Shown: one piece after another, positions 36,570 to 48,131 of the stretch
Layout: each line of letters opens with the position of its first letter
Numbering within the stretch: the first letter of the stretch is position 1
DNA from: Zeugodacus cucurbitae
Lineage: Eukaryota > Arthropoda > Insecta > Diptera > Tephritidae
NCBI RefSeq assembly: GCF_028554725.1
Contig: NC_071669.1
Coordinates: 10,130,501-10,194,500 of the forward strand
Direction of reading: 5' to 3'
Length of the DNA: 64,000 nt
Made by a program: the position numbers and the translations under genes
Notes under the pieces: generated by a model
The model's database searches: none
The model's input: only the letters and a program-made list of their open reading frames with translations
What the model was told of the DNA's origin: nothing

Positions 36570-36710
36570 GAGACCAAGTGTTTTGTCAAATCCTGAGGGA
36601 CTTGGCGTTCCGTTAGGAGTATTTAGGTGTCTCAAAGGACAGTCTACGCTGTCTAGGTGAGATTCTCTGTAGATGCGGAGATCTACCCCTCGACCTAACC
36701 TAACTTAACC
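36570..36710 (+). mobile_element. SINE-like retroposon, 141 bp, with 12-bp TSD (copy 1)
   Basis: The insert is bounded by identical 12-bp copies of 'taaggactctca' (36558-36569 and 36711-36722). It ends in 'cgacctaacctaacttaacc', a CCTAA-type tail. A copy in the opposite orientation lies at 63753-63892 with matching blocks: 'cccta'/'cctaa' tail, 'gagatct', 'gtgagat' and 'actcctaa' (reverse strand). It has no obvious tRNA-type A and B boxes, so the class (SINE or truncated LINE tail) remains open. Confidence 0.6.
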
Positions 36711-36774
36711 TAAGGACTCTCATCATTTTAGACATATGTATTTTCTATATAAAAAATTAATTGATATATAGCAT

Positions 36775-37180
36775 CTAAGTCTCTTCAGAAATCCAGGAAA
36801 CGTAAAAGCAAGTAGCCGAGTTTACATCCCTCCTTTTAGCAGTTTTGCGCGATGTGGCAATACCAAGTGCTTCCAGGTCCTTCTCTACCTGGTCTTTCCA
36901 ACGGAGTGGATGTCTTCCTCTTCCTCGGCTTCCACCAGCGGGTACTGCATCGAACACTTTCAAAGCTGGAGCGCTTTCGTCCACTCGAACAACATGACTA
37001 AGCCAGCGTACCCGCAGTCTTTTTATTCGCTGAACTATGTCAATGTCGACGAATAAGTCATACAGCTCATCGTTCCATCGTCTACGCTGTGTCCTTGCCA
37101 ATGTTCTGAGGACCGTAAATCTTCCGCAAAACATTTCTCTCGAAAACTCCTAGTGCTTTCTCATCGGATGTTGACATCGT
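36775..37180 (-). pseudogene. RTE-type LINE 3' fragment (same group as 2408-4345)
   Basis: The minus strand reads 'MSTSDEKALGVFERNVLRKI' and 'YGPQNIGKD', then a frameshift at about 37085-37120, then 'RRRWNDELYDLFVDIDIVQR' and 'VRWLSHVVRVDESAPALKVF', followed by 'GGSRGRGRHPLRWKDQVEKD' and 'LEALGIATSRKTAKRRD'. This matches the C-terminal 150 or so residues of the element at 2.4-4.3 kb block for block. Only the tail of the protein remains and it is frameshifted, so it is a 5'-truncated dead copy. Confidence 0.8.
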
Positions 37181-37800
37181 CTCTTTCTCTTTATTAGTCA
37201 TAAATAAGGAGTGCACTAAGATCATTTTTTGGTTTTAATTTCGATCTTCAAGTCTCTTAATAATAATTGCTTTTAGCAGGAAGTTTGCTTTAACAAAATT
37301 AGCGAAGACAGAATCTTGGATGGAATGCGCTGGACTTATATTCTCTATACTTAATTGCTTTAGTTAAAAGTTTGCTAAATTCCCTATTTCCAGATCACGA
37401 GACCGATCTTATAAATGGATTTATGCATGATCCTATTTATTCATACTTCAAAACCGTCGGTGAAAGTAGTTATTGTCTCAAAAAACACTTGAAGCAGGGT
37501 AAATCTCAAGGTCATGCGAACCAACAGAAGCTCCGTAGTATATTGTAACCATCTTTCATTATTTAGAACTCTCATTACTTGTGGTGTTCTTTGTGTTTCT
37601 CTTTGTTAGTTTGAGAAGTATTTTTTGATCGAGGTTCTCTTTAAAAACAAATCTATTCTAGTAGGGACTTTCCGAAGTGAAATGGAGAGATCTTAGAAAT
37701 TTGTTCACTTGTTGCATTAACCTAAGCTCTCTCTCGAGTACGATTTGATCGCACCTAAGTCTCTTCTGAAAGCAGGAAGGATGAAGTCCTGGTGGCTCCG

Positions 37801-38939
37801 TGATTATTTTAAGATCCAGGTCTAGTTAGTTATGTAGTCATTTTGTAGAACCCTGTTTCAAGCAGTTTTCAGTAGTAAGTAGGTAGGAGTGCAGTCCAGA
37901 GATTCGGGCTCAATTAGCGCTAGATGCGCCATTTTGTAGTAGCACAACTTTCAGAAAACTTTACTGACAACAACTTTTCTCGTCTCATTAGTAAATATAT
38001 ATTGGCTACTTTAGAAACTTCTTCCTCTTAGCTCAAGTTCCACCAACTTCTTCCTCGTAGTTGTAAATAAAACGAATGTGAGCAACAAATATATATATTA
38101 TATTTTCAATTTAATATCCGCAATAATTTAATATTCATGACAGTTGACAGCTCATAAAATGTCTGTATGTACCAAACGTCCAGTTCCAGTTGTACACAGC
38201 ATGACACACAACTGGCTAATACACACCTCTAATACTCGAAAATACTCGAACTCTAGTTTATGCACCTGACTTGTACGCATTAAATAACAAAATATCAACA
38301 TAAGCACTAAATTTATTATTATTTTCGATGTTCTTCGCCATTTTATTACTCGCAAATATTTGTAGCGCTTATTTACTTAACATGGATTATGCTAGTTCAC
38401 GACATGTTCGAGGCAAATTGTTCGACGCCGATTTATGTGCATAAGTAAGTGTGTGCACAAACAGGATTATTGTTAATAAAAATTATAACGGTACATTGTA
38501 CAAACACGCATAAAAATTAAATATACCTTTGTACACCCACATGGTCTATGGCTAGTTAGTAGACTTTGCCACCGATTTGCACCTGATTTGCTTTATAAAT
38601 AATTCATGCAACTTTTATGTGTGGCACGTGAGTGATAAAACTCACTAGGTCACCCACTCCCACGCCCTTTGAGTTTAATTTTTGTTAGTGTGTGTGTAGT
38701 TTGGTCATGCGTTGTCGGTTATATAACGGCTAAACTCACAACACGATTGCTAATTGTGGTAATTAAAATTATCGCTGGGATATTTAATGTTTGTTGTTGG
38801 CTGTTATTTTGATTTGGTCAACTGTTAAGCTCGTAAAACTCACTCACGCATGAAGACATGTGAAGTGCGTTAAGCAAGAACCCGGCAGGAAAATTATTTT
38901 ATTGTAATTTTTAAGAAAGTAGAGTTTCGACTTAATTGG
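37801..38939. other. No gene recognised
   Basis: About 1.1 kb without identifiable coding or mobile sequence, ending at the start of the ATCGATTAAT array. Confidence 0.45.
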
Positions 38940-39925
38940 CTCTTAATAAATTTGCTATATATTAATCGAAAATTTCGATTAATTTTTAATCGATTAATCA
39001 ATAATTTACATTAGCTTTAAATAAATTTCTCCTATAAGAAGGTATTGAACTTGAAAATTAATTGAAATTATCTTTCGATTAATTTATTATCGATTAATCG
39101 GCACTTTCGATTAATTTTGAACAGTTAATCAATTTTTGATTAATCTAATATCGATTAATCGAACATTAATTTTTAATCGTTTATTTGAAGCTTTCGGTAA
39201 AATTTCTACCGATTAATCTTCAGTTTTGATAAACTTTCAATATTAATTAATTTCGATAAATTTTCTGAAAGGGTCTTGTACCTGATAATTACTTGAAATT
39301 ATCTTTAGATTAATTTTCTATCAATTAATCTACAGTTTTTATAAACTTTCAATATATTAATCGATATTTTCGATAAATTTATGATAAACTGCTTTTTTGG
39401 AAGGGTTTTGAACTTGGAAATTACTTAACATTATTTTTCGATTAAATTAATATCGATTAATCGACACCGCCGATTAATTTTGAATAGTTTTTTTGATTCT
39501 TTCGATTAATTTTCTATAGATTAATCTACAGTTTTGATAAACTTGTATTTGTTTATTTGAGGCTTTCGGTAAATTTTTGATAAACTGCTTTTTTGAAAGT
39601 GTCTTGAACATGAAAATTACTTAACATTATTTTTCGATTGATTTAATATCGATTAATCGACACCGTCGATTAATTTTGAATAGTTTTTTTGATTCTTTCG
39701 ATTAATTTTCTATAGATTAATCTACAGTTTTGATAAACTTTCAATATATTAATCGATGATTTCGATAAATTTTAATAAAGTGCTTTTCTGAAAGAGTCTT
39801 GAACATGAAAATTATTTGAAATTATTTTCCGATCAATTTTATATCGATAATTCAACAATTTCGATTAATTTTTAATTGCTTATTTGAGACTTTCGATTAA
39901 TTTTCATTCAATTAATCGATTGTGA
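38940..39925. repeat. AT-rich satellite built on ATCGATTAATCGA, about 196-bp period
   Basis: 'ttacttaacattatttttcg' starts at 39421 and again at 39617. The two 196-bp units that follow are nearly identical ('atcgattaatcgacaccg', 'ttgattctttcgattaattt', 'agattaatctacagttttga'). More diverged units begin near 39058, 39281 and 39812. Palindromic 'tcgattaatcga' words are dense throughout, so either strand can fold locally. Confidence 0.75.
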
Positions 39926-40814
39926 AATTTTTGCCACTACTACCTCACCAATAAGTTTCGAACACCTTTACTTAAAGTGTCTAAATAAAACATTTCTTAA
40001 TGCTTCGGCTACTCTTTCTGTACTGAGCTTAATAGCTAGTATCATACTCCGAAAGAAAATTTCTCATACCCATATCCATTACAAAACATTTCCACACCCA
40101 CTCTCCAACATTGTTCTATGTGTGCTTTTATTGTGGCCAATACGTGTTGGCTTAAGTAATTAGCGTGACAATTTGTTGACTTATAATGTGTTTGTTGCTT
40201 TTTTCTAATGGCGCTAATAAAATACAGGACTCGACATGCTAGTTAACATATACAAACATATGTACATACATATGTAAAATATTAATTGGCTTAGATTGTT
40301 TATCGAAAGTATTATCCACAGTTTGTTTTCATAATTTAACTTTGGCAAGTTTGTTGTTAATTAGTATTTCATTACTTTGTAATCAAATGTCAAAATAAAT
40401 AGTAATTTATGTGTTAATCATTAAAATCTACTTAGGCTGCCGAACAAATTGCTTTGGTGGTAAAGGCAAGTTGTCCTTATTGGTTATGGAGACATGTGTT
40501 CATTTATAATTCCAATTATACTTGTTTTATTTGGAGACAAATTTTTTTAGGTGGAGTAGTAAAATCGTTTGATTTGAGAAAGGTTGCCATATTTTATTGA
40601 ATTCATGGTTCTTTAAAATTTTTAAATATATATTTTTTTAACTTTAATTGATAAACGAAATATTAAAGCACTATAAGATATAAAAATATTATGTCTCAAA
40701 AATGTTTGTGAAGGGTTGCCATCTATGTTTATGGAAATTATAATTCAAGGAAATTAATCAAATGTATTCGGTGGTATTGTTATTAAATGAAATTTTTTTA
40801 AAATATATTGAACA
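39926..40814. other. No gene recognised
   Basis: About 0.9 kb of AT-rich DNA with no coding or element signature that I can name. Confidence 0.45.
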
Positions 40815-41085
40815 TATGCTGCTGGAAATCATCATCATACAGCTCTCTGTGAGCTTTGAACAATACGCCTTCAAGCTACTCTGTCTTTTGCGGTCTCTCT
40901 CCAGTTTTCCAGTTGGAGCTTCTTCAACTCTTCCTTTAATTAGTCCTTCCATCTTGATCTTGGTCTTACTCTTGCTCTGCCGATGTATGCTTTCGCGTCC
41001 AATACTTTATTTTGATTTTGGGCTCTTGAATCATCCATTCTTGTAATATGTTCTAGCCATCTTATTCGTTGCGTTTAGATAAATC
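40815..41085 (-). pseudogene. RTE-like LINE 3' fragment, second group
   Basis: One minus-strand frame, with stops, reads 'RIRWLEHITRMDDSRAQNQ', 'KVLDAKAYIGRARVRPRSRW', 'KD*', 'LKEELKKLQLENWRETAKDR', 'VA*' and 'RRIVQSSQRAV', then tandem TGA/ATG triplets. This is the C-terminal 'RxRWLgHvxRM...GRpRxRWxD...W...AkDRxxWRxiV' tail of endonuclease-reverse transcriptase LINEs of the RTE type. The ATGATGATG end fits a short-repeat 3' tail. Two stops and severe 5' truncation make it a relic. It differs clearly from the 2.4 kb and 36.8 kb copies. Confidence 0.75.
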
Positions 41086-41307
41086 GCACCACGTTTTGCC
41101 ACGATTAGCTTCACATGGAAATAACTTTAATAAAATTTGCTTTGAAATGCCCATTTCTATCTCCCAAATTATGTTAGGTGTTCTCATAAACAGTCGTGTA
41201 TATTTTAAAATAATTCAGAATTTACTGTTCCACTGGAAATTTTACAAAAATGTATTGGAATTATGACTAATATACGAAACGAGCTTTTCTTACGTTACAT
41301 AGTTTTC

Positions 41308-41833
41308 TTAACCCCCTCATGCCCGAATTAAAATGGGAGGAGCTAACCTTTTTTTAGGACAGATATATGTTAGTCTTAACTCAAATATGAAGTGATAAAA
41401 ATTTCAAAGTCCTATGTATCCTGGTTCATTAGTTACAGGATGTTGATTATAGACACAAATTAAATTATTATAAATAAACTAAACACTTTTCTCATGAAAA
41501 ATTTTGTTTAAAAAACTCTTTTATCTTTAATTATTTATATAGTTCACTTTGTTTAAAAAAAAACAATTATTTTATGTTTTTGAACACTTTTTTGTATAAC
41601 CACTTTTGTATAACATTTTTCGCGAAACAATTTTTTTGCAATTTCACTCTGCGGAGAACGCCTACAGAATGAACACGTTCACAGCTCATATCAGAAAAAG
41701 TAAGTGTAAGCTTGCACAACACATAAGACTACATAATTGAAAAATCAATTTGGTATGGTCAAAAATATTTAAATAACGGGAATTAGAAGCCGGTAAGTAC
41801 AATGTTGCCTATAGGTGTTCATGAAAGAGTTAA
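41308..41833. mobile_element. TTAA-flanked candidate MITE, about 518 bp
   Basis: TTAA is at 41308-41311, followed by 'ccccctcatgcccg'. TTAA is at 41830-41833, and the reverse complement of its inner side reads 'ctctttcatgaacacc'. The shared terminal words are C-rich plus 'tcatg', so the inverted repeats are short and imperfect. C-rich ends after TTAA are usual for piggyBac derivatives. The interior is AT-rich and non-coding. Confidence 0.45.
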
Positions 41834-43746
41834 GAGTTTGGTGGTCCGACCTTTTATATAGGGCGTCCACAATACAAAAAAATTAATGAGTTGTTCTAAA
41901 TCTTCACGTAATATTATATATGTGTTAATACGCATTTTGCTTTATTTTCTTGTTCCTCATTATATGACCTGCTGGCCTTAATAAGCAAGGAAGGCCTACT
42001 CAATATAGTACAAACCAGAGATCTGCATTGAGTAATAATGAAATTAGTGCACAAACTCATGAGCCAAACAAATTGGTGTAAATGAGTACTAATACAAATA
42101 TCAAAAATGACAAAGACTCATTTCCACCAAACCAAAAAAAACTCATAGTATTTCTACACTTATATGTGCCGTCAATTTATGACTCATACGAGCGTATATT
42201 AAAAATTTCATTTTACTCACTTGTTCATTGGTTACGATGAAAATAAACTTGAATGAGCTCGCTACACTGATCGGCATGAGTGGAATTGTGACTTCGTAGC
42301 TGAGCACGAAAGTAAAGATACCCAGTAGAAACTTTGTCACATTACATTTTTCATTATTTCATTGAACATGCATTTTCGTGCGTCTTTATTTATTTTCAAT
42401 ACATTACTATTAAAAGAAATATATTACAACCTAAAAGTATTAACCTTACTGTCATTAATTAACTTAAAACATTAAATGTAATTCACGACATCAAAGAACA
42501 AAACACATCGTTAGTCATTTCCCGCAGGGCACTTTTGCCTAGCGGCGGCACAACCTTCGTCAGTTTTACTTTGATCCTATTCGTATCACTTTATTTATTT
42601 AGCTATACTATTGGTGTTATTTTGGTGGTATGGCTCATTTTTGTTTAACTTGACTGAATTATTGGCTCATGAGACAATTGAGCACTTCAACGATACGTAT
42701 GAAGAGAAAATTACTCATTTTTCATGCTCTCGCTTTGTGTGCTGTGCGTTAATGTGTTTTATTGGATCTTTGTGTTTGATGATTTTTGACTTATGTATAT
42801 GCACTAATACTATTTTATGTGTTACTCAACCAATGACTCAAAAAAGGGAATAATTGCAGTTCTCTGGTACAAACCTAATTATAAGCAATGGCTCAGCTAT
42901 AAATGTGTAAGCTAATGTTATACTCGTAGATATTATTTCCTATTAAAAATAATAAATATAATTCATGATGAATTTGAATAACAATAATTGTGGTCTTCCT
43001 CCTACTTATAGCAAAAATTATATTATTCTAATCAGCTCTGCTCATCATCTGAACAATTAAATTCATAAACCATAAATTTGTCTGACAAGTTGTAGGTACT
43101 CCACGCTTGTGTCTCTATAATATTTCAGTATTTATGTCACACTTATTTTATGATAATCAGCGATTGGTAGTAATAAATAATGCGAACAAAGCTAAAATTT
43201 ATACCCTTTATCGGTCTCCTTTGTGTTTTTACCGCTTTGGTTATTGTATACAATGAAAGAATTATTTTATTTGTCATAATTTGTTGAAAAGGCAGTTACA
43301 GCAGTGTAATAAATTATAGATAAATGGCTAAGGACATGTTCACTATACTCTATCTAAGCTGTAATTAAATTAATTCAGTAATAATATGAATGTATTAATA
43401 TATTATAAATTTATTGCTATCGAAGAGTGTTTTAAGGCCAGCAGAGATGAGTTTTTGTACTGGAATCTCTTTTAGAAGTATTTGATCACATATTAAATCT
43501 ATATCATATATCACTACTACCTTCGAGTCAACGGGATTGCAGTAATGTTTCTATGAGTTATCTAATATATCCATTGTACTTTTAGTGCAAAGTTTTTGTT
43601 TGTTTTTTGTTATAGATTAATATTTCGCTCACTTAGGATTTCAGTGTTTGAATTAGCCACACAAAAAACAAAGTTTGTCATGACCTGGGGGTCTACATAT
43701 GTGAGCCGTATGTTTTTGGGACGCTGAATCCGAATCCGAGGTCAAT
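41834..43746. other. About 1.9 kb with no recognisable gene
   Basis: Nothing coding or RNA-like was identified. The frame at 42611-42853 has no recognisable motifs. Its last part is the left flank of a repeat that carries the next MITE. Confidence 0.45.
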
Positions 43747-44491
43747 TTAAGGGAGGGGTCTGGGTTTTCATTTTTGAAAAATCGATTTGTTTTTGTTTTA
43801 TCTTATTGTTTAACATTTCAAGAATATGTCCTCAAAATTTTAATCCGATCTAAGCAATATTCTTGAAGTTATTGTTTAATTAGTTTCGGGGCCTTTAACG
43901 CTCTAACTCTAACAGCTACGGGCGGTTGGGATGGCAGTGCAGCTTTAAACGCGTTTTTCTCAAAACTACTTTTTTGAAGTCCGTGTTCACTGCCATTTGA
44001 AAACTACTCGACCGATTCATTTCAAACTTGGTACACATTTCCTTCATATAAAATACCTCCCCCCTACGTTTAGTAAACTTTTTTTTTTAACATTAAGGGT
44101 GTTTCCCACCCTGAAAATGGCGGAAATTTTAGTCGAAAATAACGGTTCACACTTTAGATGGCCGCCAAAAATTTTTCAATAAAAAAACAAATAATCGGAG
44201 AACGTTGGGGGGAAGATTTGTTTAAAATTTAACTAAATTTTTATGGTTTTTCATTTTCGGATAATTTCCGGCCGAGTTACAAATTGTTTTTTTTTTTTTC
44301 AAGACGTCCTAGGGGAAGCTCTGTCACGGGCTAATGGTTTAATATTTTTGCATGGAAAATTTACAGAACATAGTCAAAACTTTGCTCAATAATGTATAGA
44401 AGGTTTGAATAAAATTGCTTAATCGATATTTGAGATAAAAAATCACAAAAAAAGTGTTTTTTTTGCGCTGAAACCCAGACCCCTCCCTTAA
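43747..44491. mobile_element. TTAA-flanked MITE with G-rich TIRs, 737 bp
   Basis: TTAA at 43747-43750 is followed by GGGAGGGGTCTGGGTTTTCA. The right end, reverse-complemented from the TTAA at 44488-44491, is GGGAGGGGTCTGGGTTTCAG. Seventeen bases match perfectly, and the match continues with a one-base shift. The TTAA at both ends is the target duplication typical of piggyBac-type cut-and-paste elements, although canonical piggyBac ends start CCC rather than GGG. There is no transposase, and the internal frames are fortuitous. Confidence 0.8.
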
Positions 44492-44840
44492 GCCCATCAG
44501 ATCAGGGTTTTGACATGACCTCCAAAAACTGATAGCGTTTTTAAAACTTAATCGGATTTGCTTGGAACTTCTTATTCAGGTGTTTTTGGAGTCGTTGATA
44601 AAGAATCGCTCGAAACTCGTTACTCGGGAGTTTTCATTGTTACTGATTACGAATCCGGTTTTTCAAAATTCAAAATGGCGGTTTCAATATGGCTAATTTT
44701 CAAAATGTGTCCACCATATGGGCTCGCCATTTTGATTTTTTGAAAAGTTACGTCAAATTCGTAATCCAAGTGAATCCAAGGAAGTTTTCAAAATAGTGCC
44801 GCCATGTTGGATTCGCTATTTTGAATTTTGAAAAAGAGGA
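44492..44840. repeat. Repeat with 'ttcaaaatggcgg' words and a 38-bp inverted repeat
   Basis: 'tttttcaaaattcaaaatgg' (about 44658) and the reverse complement of 44797-44834 ('tttttcaaaattcaaaatag') form arms of roughly 38 bp that differ at a handful of positions, separated by about 100 bp that contain another 'cgccattttgattttttgaa'. The preceding 'gacatgacctccaaaaactg' echoes 'gtcatgacctgggggtc' left of the MITE, so the MITE probably landed inside this larger, unidentified repeat. Confidence 0.5.
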
Positions 44841-46316
44841 TTAAGATAAATTCTGAAAAGCAATATTTCAGCTTTTTTAACCTTTTTTTTTAACTTGAAG
44901 ATTTTCTTAAGGTTAAGATTTAAATACGTCCGTGTTAATGTTGAACTTTCCATTGGAACAACATGTCAAATAAAGCAGAACTTCGTGGCTGTTTTTCGAA
45001 ATTTTTTTTTCAATGAGATCTCTTACTAACACTACCTTATGTATGAACATATGTTATGCCTTCAAAAATACTATGTTGCTTCACATGAACCACCACACAG
45101 TCATATCAAACTACCCGCGTATTCCTGTATGTAATCATTTTGGCCCTTAAGTTTATGACCGCCATTTTGTTTGTTTTAACGAGTTAAGGGCTCAGCTAGT
45201 TTTATCTTATTACAGTCTTTATGATGTGCGTACGTTTGCGAAACACACGCATAAATAGAAATTCATAAACATATGTAAGCTAAATATACACGGACAGACA
45301 TTTATCTGCATATAATTTTATGCGCCTACACACGCGGTGCACAGCAACGCCTCGAGTTTATTATTTATTGTTGTTTTTATGGCATAATTCCGAGCCGTAG
45401 CTGCAAGCGAACTATTTAGAAATATGCCCGGGTATATATATACATATACATATATATTTTCATAGTTATATACATTAATATATACTCTCATCTCTTTTCA
45501 TATACAAAATACCAGCCTTTCCAAATCATTTGCCCTTCCTGAACTTATCAACTTCGCTCTATCTACTACCAACTACTGTTTATTATAGTATTTCCTTGGC
45601 TGCCACATCCCTAATACCCGGCGATAAAGTTTCACGGAAGTATTGTCAGTTTATTAGTTTTTATCAGCCACTCAACAGCAATCGCCTCCACCCATTTCCT
45701 GTTAGCTACCAAACCAATCACTAAACATCATACCAGTTTCCCAAGTGCGCTATCTCGCTGCTACGTCCAACTCGCTAGTTTTCTATGCTCGCCAATAGCT
45801 ATTTGCTGCTGCTTTTTATTAGTTCGTTTGACGTTTTGATGCACATTTTTATGGCCATCTGTTTTGCTGGCGAAGAGTGGATAATCGGATTTATTTTATG
45901 CGATTTATGACAGCGATAAATACACAGGCAGACACAAATATATATAAATATACAAACATATATATTTACACGCAAATACATATGTATACAGCACTGCTAT
46001 TTCATATAAAATAGTGCTTCGGCGCACTCGTATTTCTTAATTTGCCTCGCGGGCGCACTCTACTTATGCTGCTTGCCTGTGGTGTTTAATAAATATTTAT
46101 GTAAAGCATAATGTTGTTCATTAAGTGTTGATATAAAATAATAGAATAGCTTGCCAACAAGTATAAGTTTCTTCAAATGTCGTAAATTAATATTTATTAA
46201 GCGAATTTTGATATTTTAGTAGGGTTGCTATTGAAAACTTGTGCAGTATTTTCAGTAGTTTTAAATATGAAAGTAATCTTTGGTGTAATAAATGAATGAA
46301 TTGCTTCAGTTATAAA
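44841..46316. other. About 1.5 kb with no recognisable gene
   Basis: It contains a (TA/CA)-rich tract (about 45430-45475 and 45935-45985) and otherwise apparently single-copy sequence. No gene is supported. Confidence 0.45.
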
Positions 46317-46930
46317 TATTTTTTAGTGTAGAGGTTGACTAGGTTTATAGCACACATTAAAATCATTAAATTTGCATTATTCAAAAATTGTTGCATACTT
46401 TTAGGCGTTAAAATTTTTATTTTTCCTTCTGTATGCTGCTATATTCTTAGTACATAATTCTCTTCAAAGAAGACCCTCAGTGAAATTTTCTGGGGAATAG
46501 TTCTTCAGAAAACTCTAACCCCCTGGCGGCTTCATAAATTATTATTTTTTAATAGTTTCAAGAAAAGATCCCAACATTTGTCTTTTTGGGCGAAGTTGCA
46601 GCATACAAATATAATATACTAAAATATTTTTTAGCGTAAAAGTTGATTATCGTTTATGGCACATCAGAAAAACATCAAATTAACACAATTAAAAAAAATA
46701 TTGCATACTTTTAGGCTTTAAATTTTTATTTTTCCTTATGTGTGCAGCTATATTCATGGTACATAATTATATTCAAAGAAGACCCTTAGTGAAATTTTCT
46801 GGGGAATAATTCTTTAGAACACTTTAACCGTCTAGCGGCCTCGGAAATATACTTTTTTTTTTTTTTTTGAAAAAAATAGCTCAAAATTGGCATTTTTTGG
46901 ACAAGTTGAGGCATACAAATATTCCCGAAA
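46317..46930. repeat. Direct duplication, about 310-bp period
   Basis: 'ttgcatacttttaggc' occurs at 46391 and 46701. Both are followed by 'atttttatttttcctt', 'agctatattc' or 'tgctatattc', 'tacataatt', 'ttcaaagaagaccct', 'agtgaaattttctggggaat' and a '..agcggc' or '..ggcggc' word. The two units are perhaps 80% alike. No coding potential is visible. Confidence 0.7.
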
Positions 46931-47193
46931 AATTTTATTGATAAAATTTTATGAAATAATCGCAAGTTAAATATTTTGTTTGAATAGAAATTTTAACTAT
47001 TATGTGCCCTTAACACATTATATAAAATAATTCAGAATTATAGATAGTGGAAGTTCGAGTTTTTGAGGCTTACGGGTATAAAGCTGGTTATTCTTGAGAA
47101 GCTAATGAATTAAAACGTTCTACATAAATGTTCTACCAAAATAAGTTATGAAATGTAAACCTTGTGAATAAATTATTCTTTGAAAATCACTCA

Positions 47194-47890
47194 GAAACAA
47201 GGAAAGAAGGACTAAATTCGGGAATAATAGAACACTTTGTACTCTTGCAGTTTATTTATTTAATTTTATTAAGATAACTCACAATTCGTATCGGACATAT
47301 ATTCGGCACAAAGTCCACTAGAGCAACGAAAATCATTATAAATAGTAGGAGGTTGGGGCAATTCCTGGACCAATTTTAAATATTTTTGCCACCATGCTGC
47401 ATCCAATCCAAGATATACGTTCACTTTTTTTGCATATATATCTCAAATTTGGTTTAAAGTCCATAGGAATGTTGAAAATATATCAGTTACATACATGGGA
47501 GCTAAAGAAAGTATGAAACGATTTTGCCCATTTTCTATACAGAGATATACTATTATAAGGAAAACATCCCCTCTGAATTTCTTTAGAATATCTGAGAGAT
47601 TTACCTATATTTTGGGTAAAAAAGTGGTTATAAGCACTGAGGTCCTGATGTTGGATATCTGGGGCTTTAAAAAGTAATTTACCTCAGTTATAAGCACTAA
47701 GGTCCTGATGTTGGATATCTGGGGCTTTGAAAAGTAATATTCCGTTTTCGGGCGGTTCGATTTTTAGACGGTTCATGTTACACTAGAAATGAAGTATTTC
47801 ATCAAAGTTTTGTTCAAATATCTTCACTGGAGCTTAATTATAATAATATACTGTAAAGTGAACACATTTGATTAGAAAGAACTTTCAAAA
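47194..47890 (+). mobile_element. Degenerate INE-1/DINE-like element, copy 3
   Basis: 'gaaacaaggaaagaaggact' then 'aaattcgggaataatagaac' and 'ctcttgcagtttatttattt' match the start of copies 1 and 2. Later 'gagatttacctatattttgg', 'gcactgaggtcctgatgtt' and 'tgtaaagtgaac' match internal blocks of copy 2. The 3' hairpin end is missing. A 60-bp segment inside it is duplicated (47628-47740). Confidence 0.6.
47628..47740. repeat. 60-bp tandem duplication inside an INE-1-like relic
   Basis: 'ggtcctgatgttggatatct' starts at 47641 and 47701, exactly 60 bp apart. The surrounding 'gttataagcact' and 'ggggcttt(a/g)aaaagtaat' also match, with only a couple of differences. Confidence 0.8.
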
Positions 47891-48131
47891 TAAAAGAGAA
47901 AATGTCGAGATTGTTCACAATTTTTATTTCAAATCAAATAAAAATCTTGAAATATCTTCTTCTCTTTATGGATATATTTCTTTTTAGAGAATATACACGT
48001 TTTTTCAGTTCAGGTTCCCATTCGAAGTCTGAAAATCGATATACAATATAAGATAAGCAGATATAATTTAGTTACTCATACGCCGTTTATGATACAATTC
48101 AATTTAAGGCCTGAAGCCTTCACCACTATTA

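Larger units (their letters stand above)
36290..37790. repeat. Diverged segmental duplication (36.3-36.8 versus 37.2-37.8 kb)
   Basis: Blocks recur in the same order: 'acttcaagtc' (36298) and 'cttcaagtc' (37246); 'ctagtagggactttccga' (36411 and 37657); 'taatctaagctctctctc' (about 36471) and 'taacctaagctctctctc' (about 37718); and 'ctaagtctcttcagaa' (36775) and 'ctaagtctcttctgaa' (37755). The first copy gained the 141-bp SINE-like insert. The RTE fragment lies between the two copies. Confidence 0.5.
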
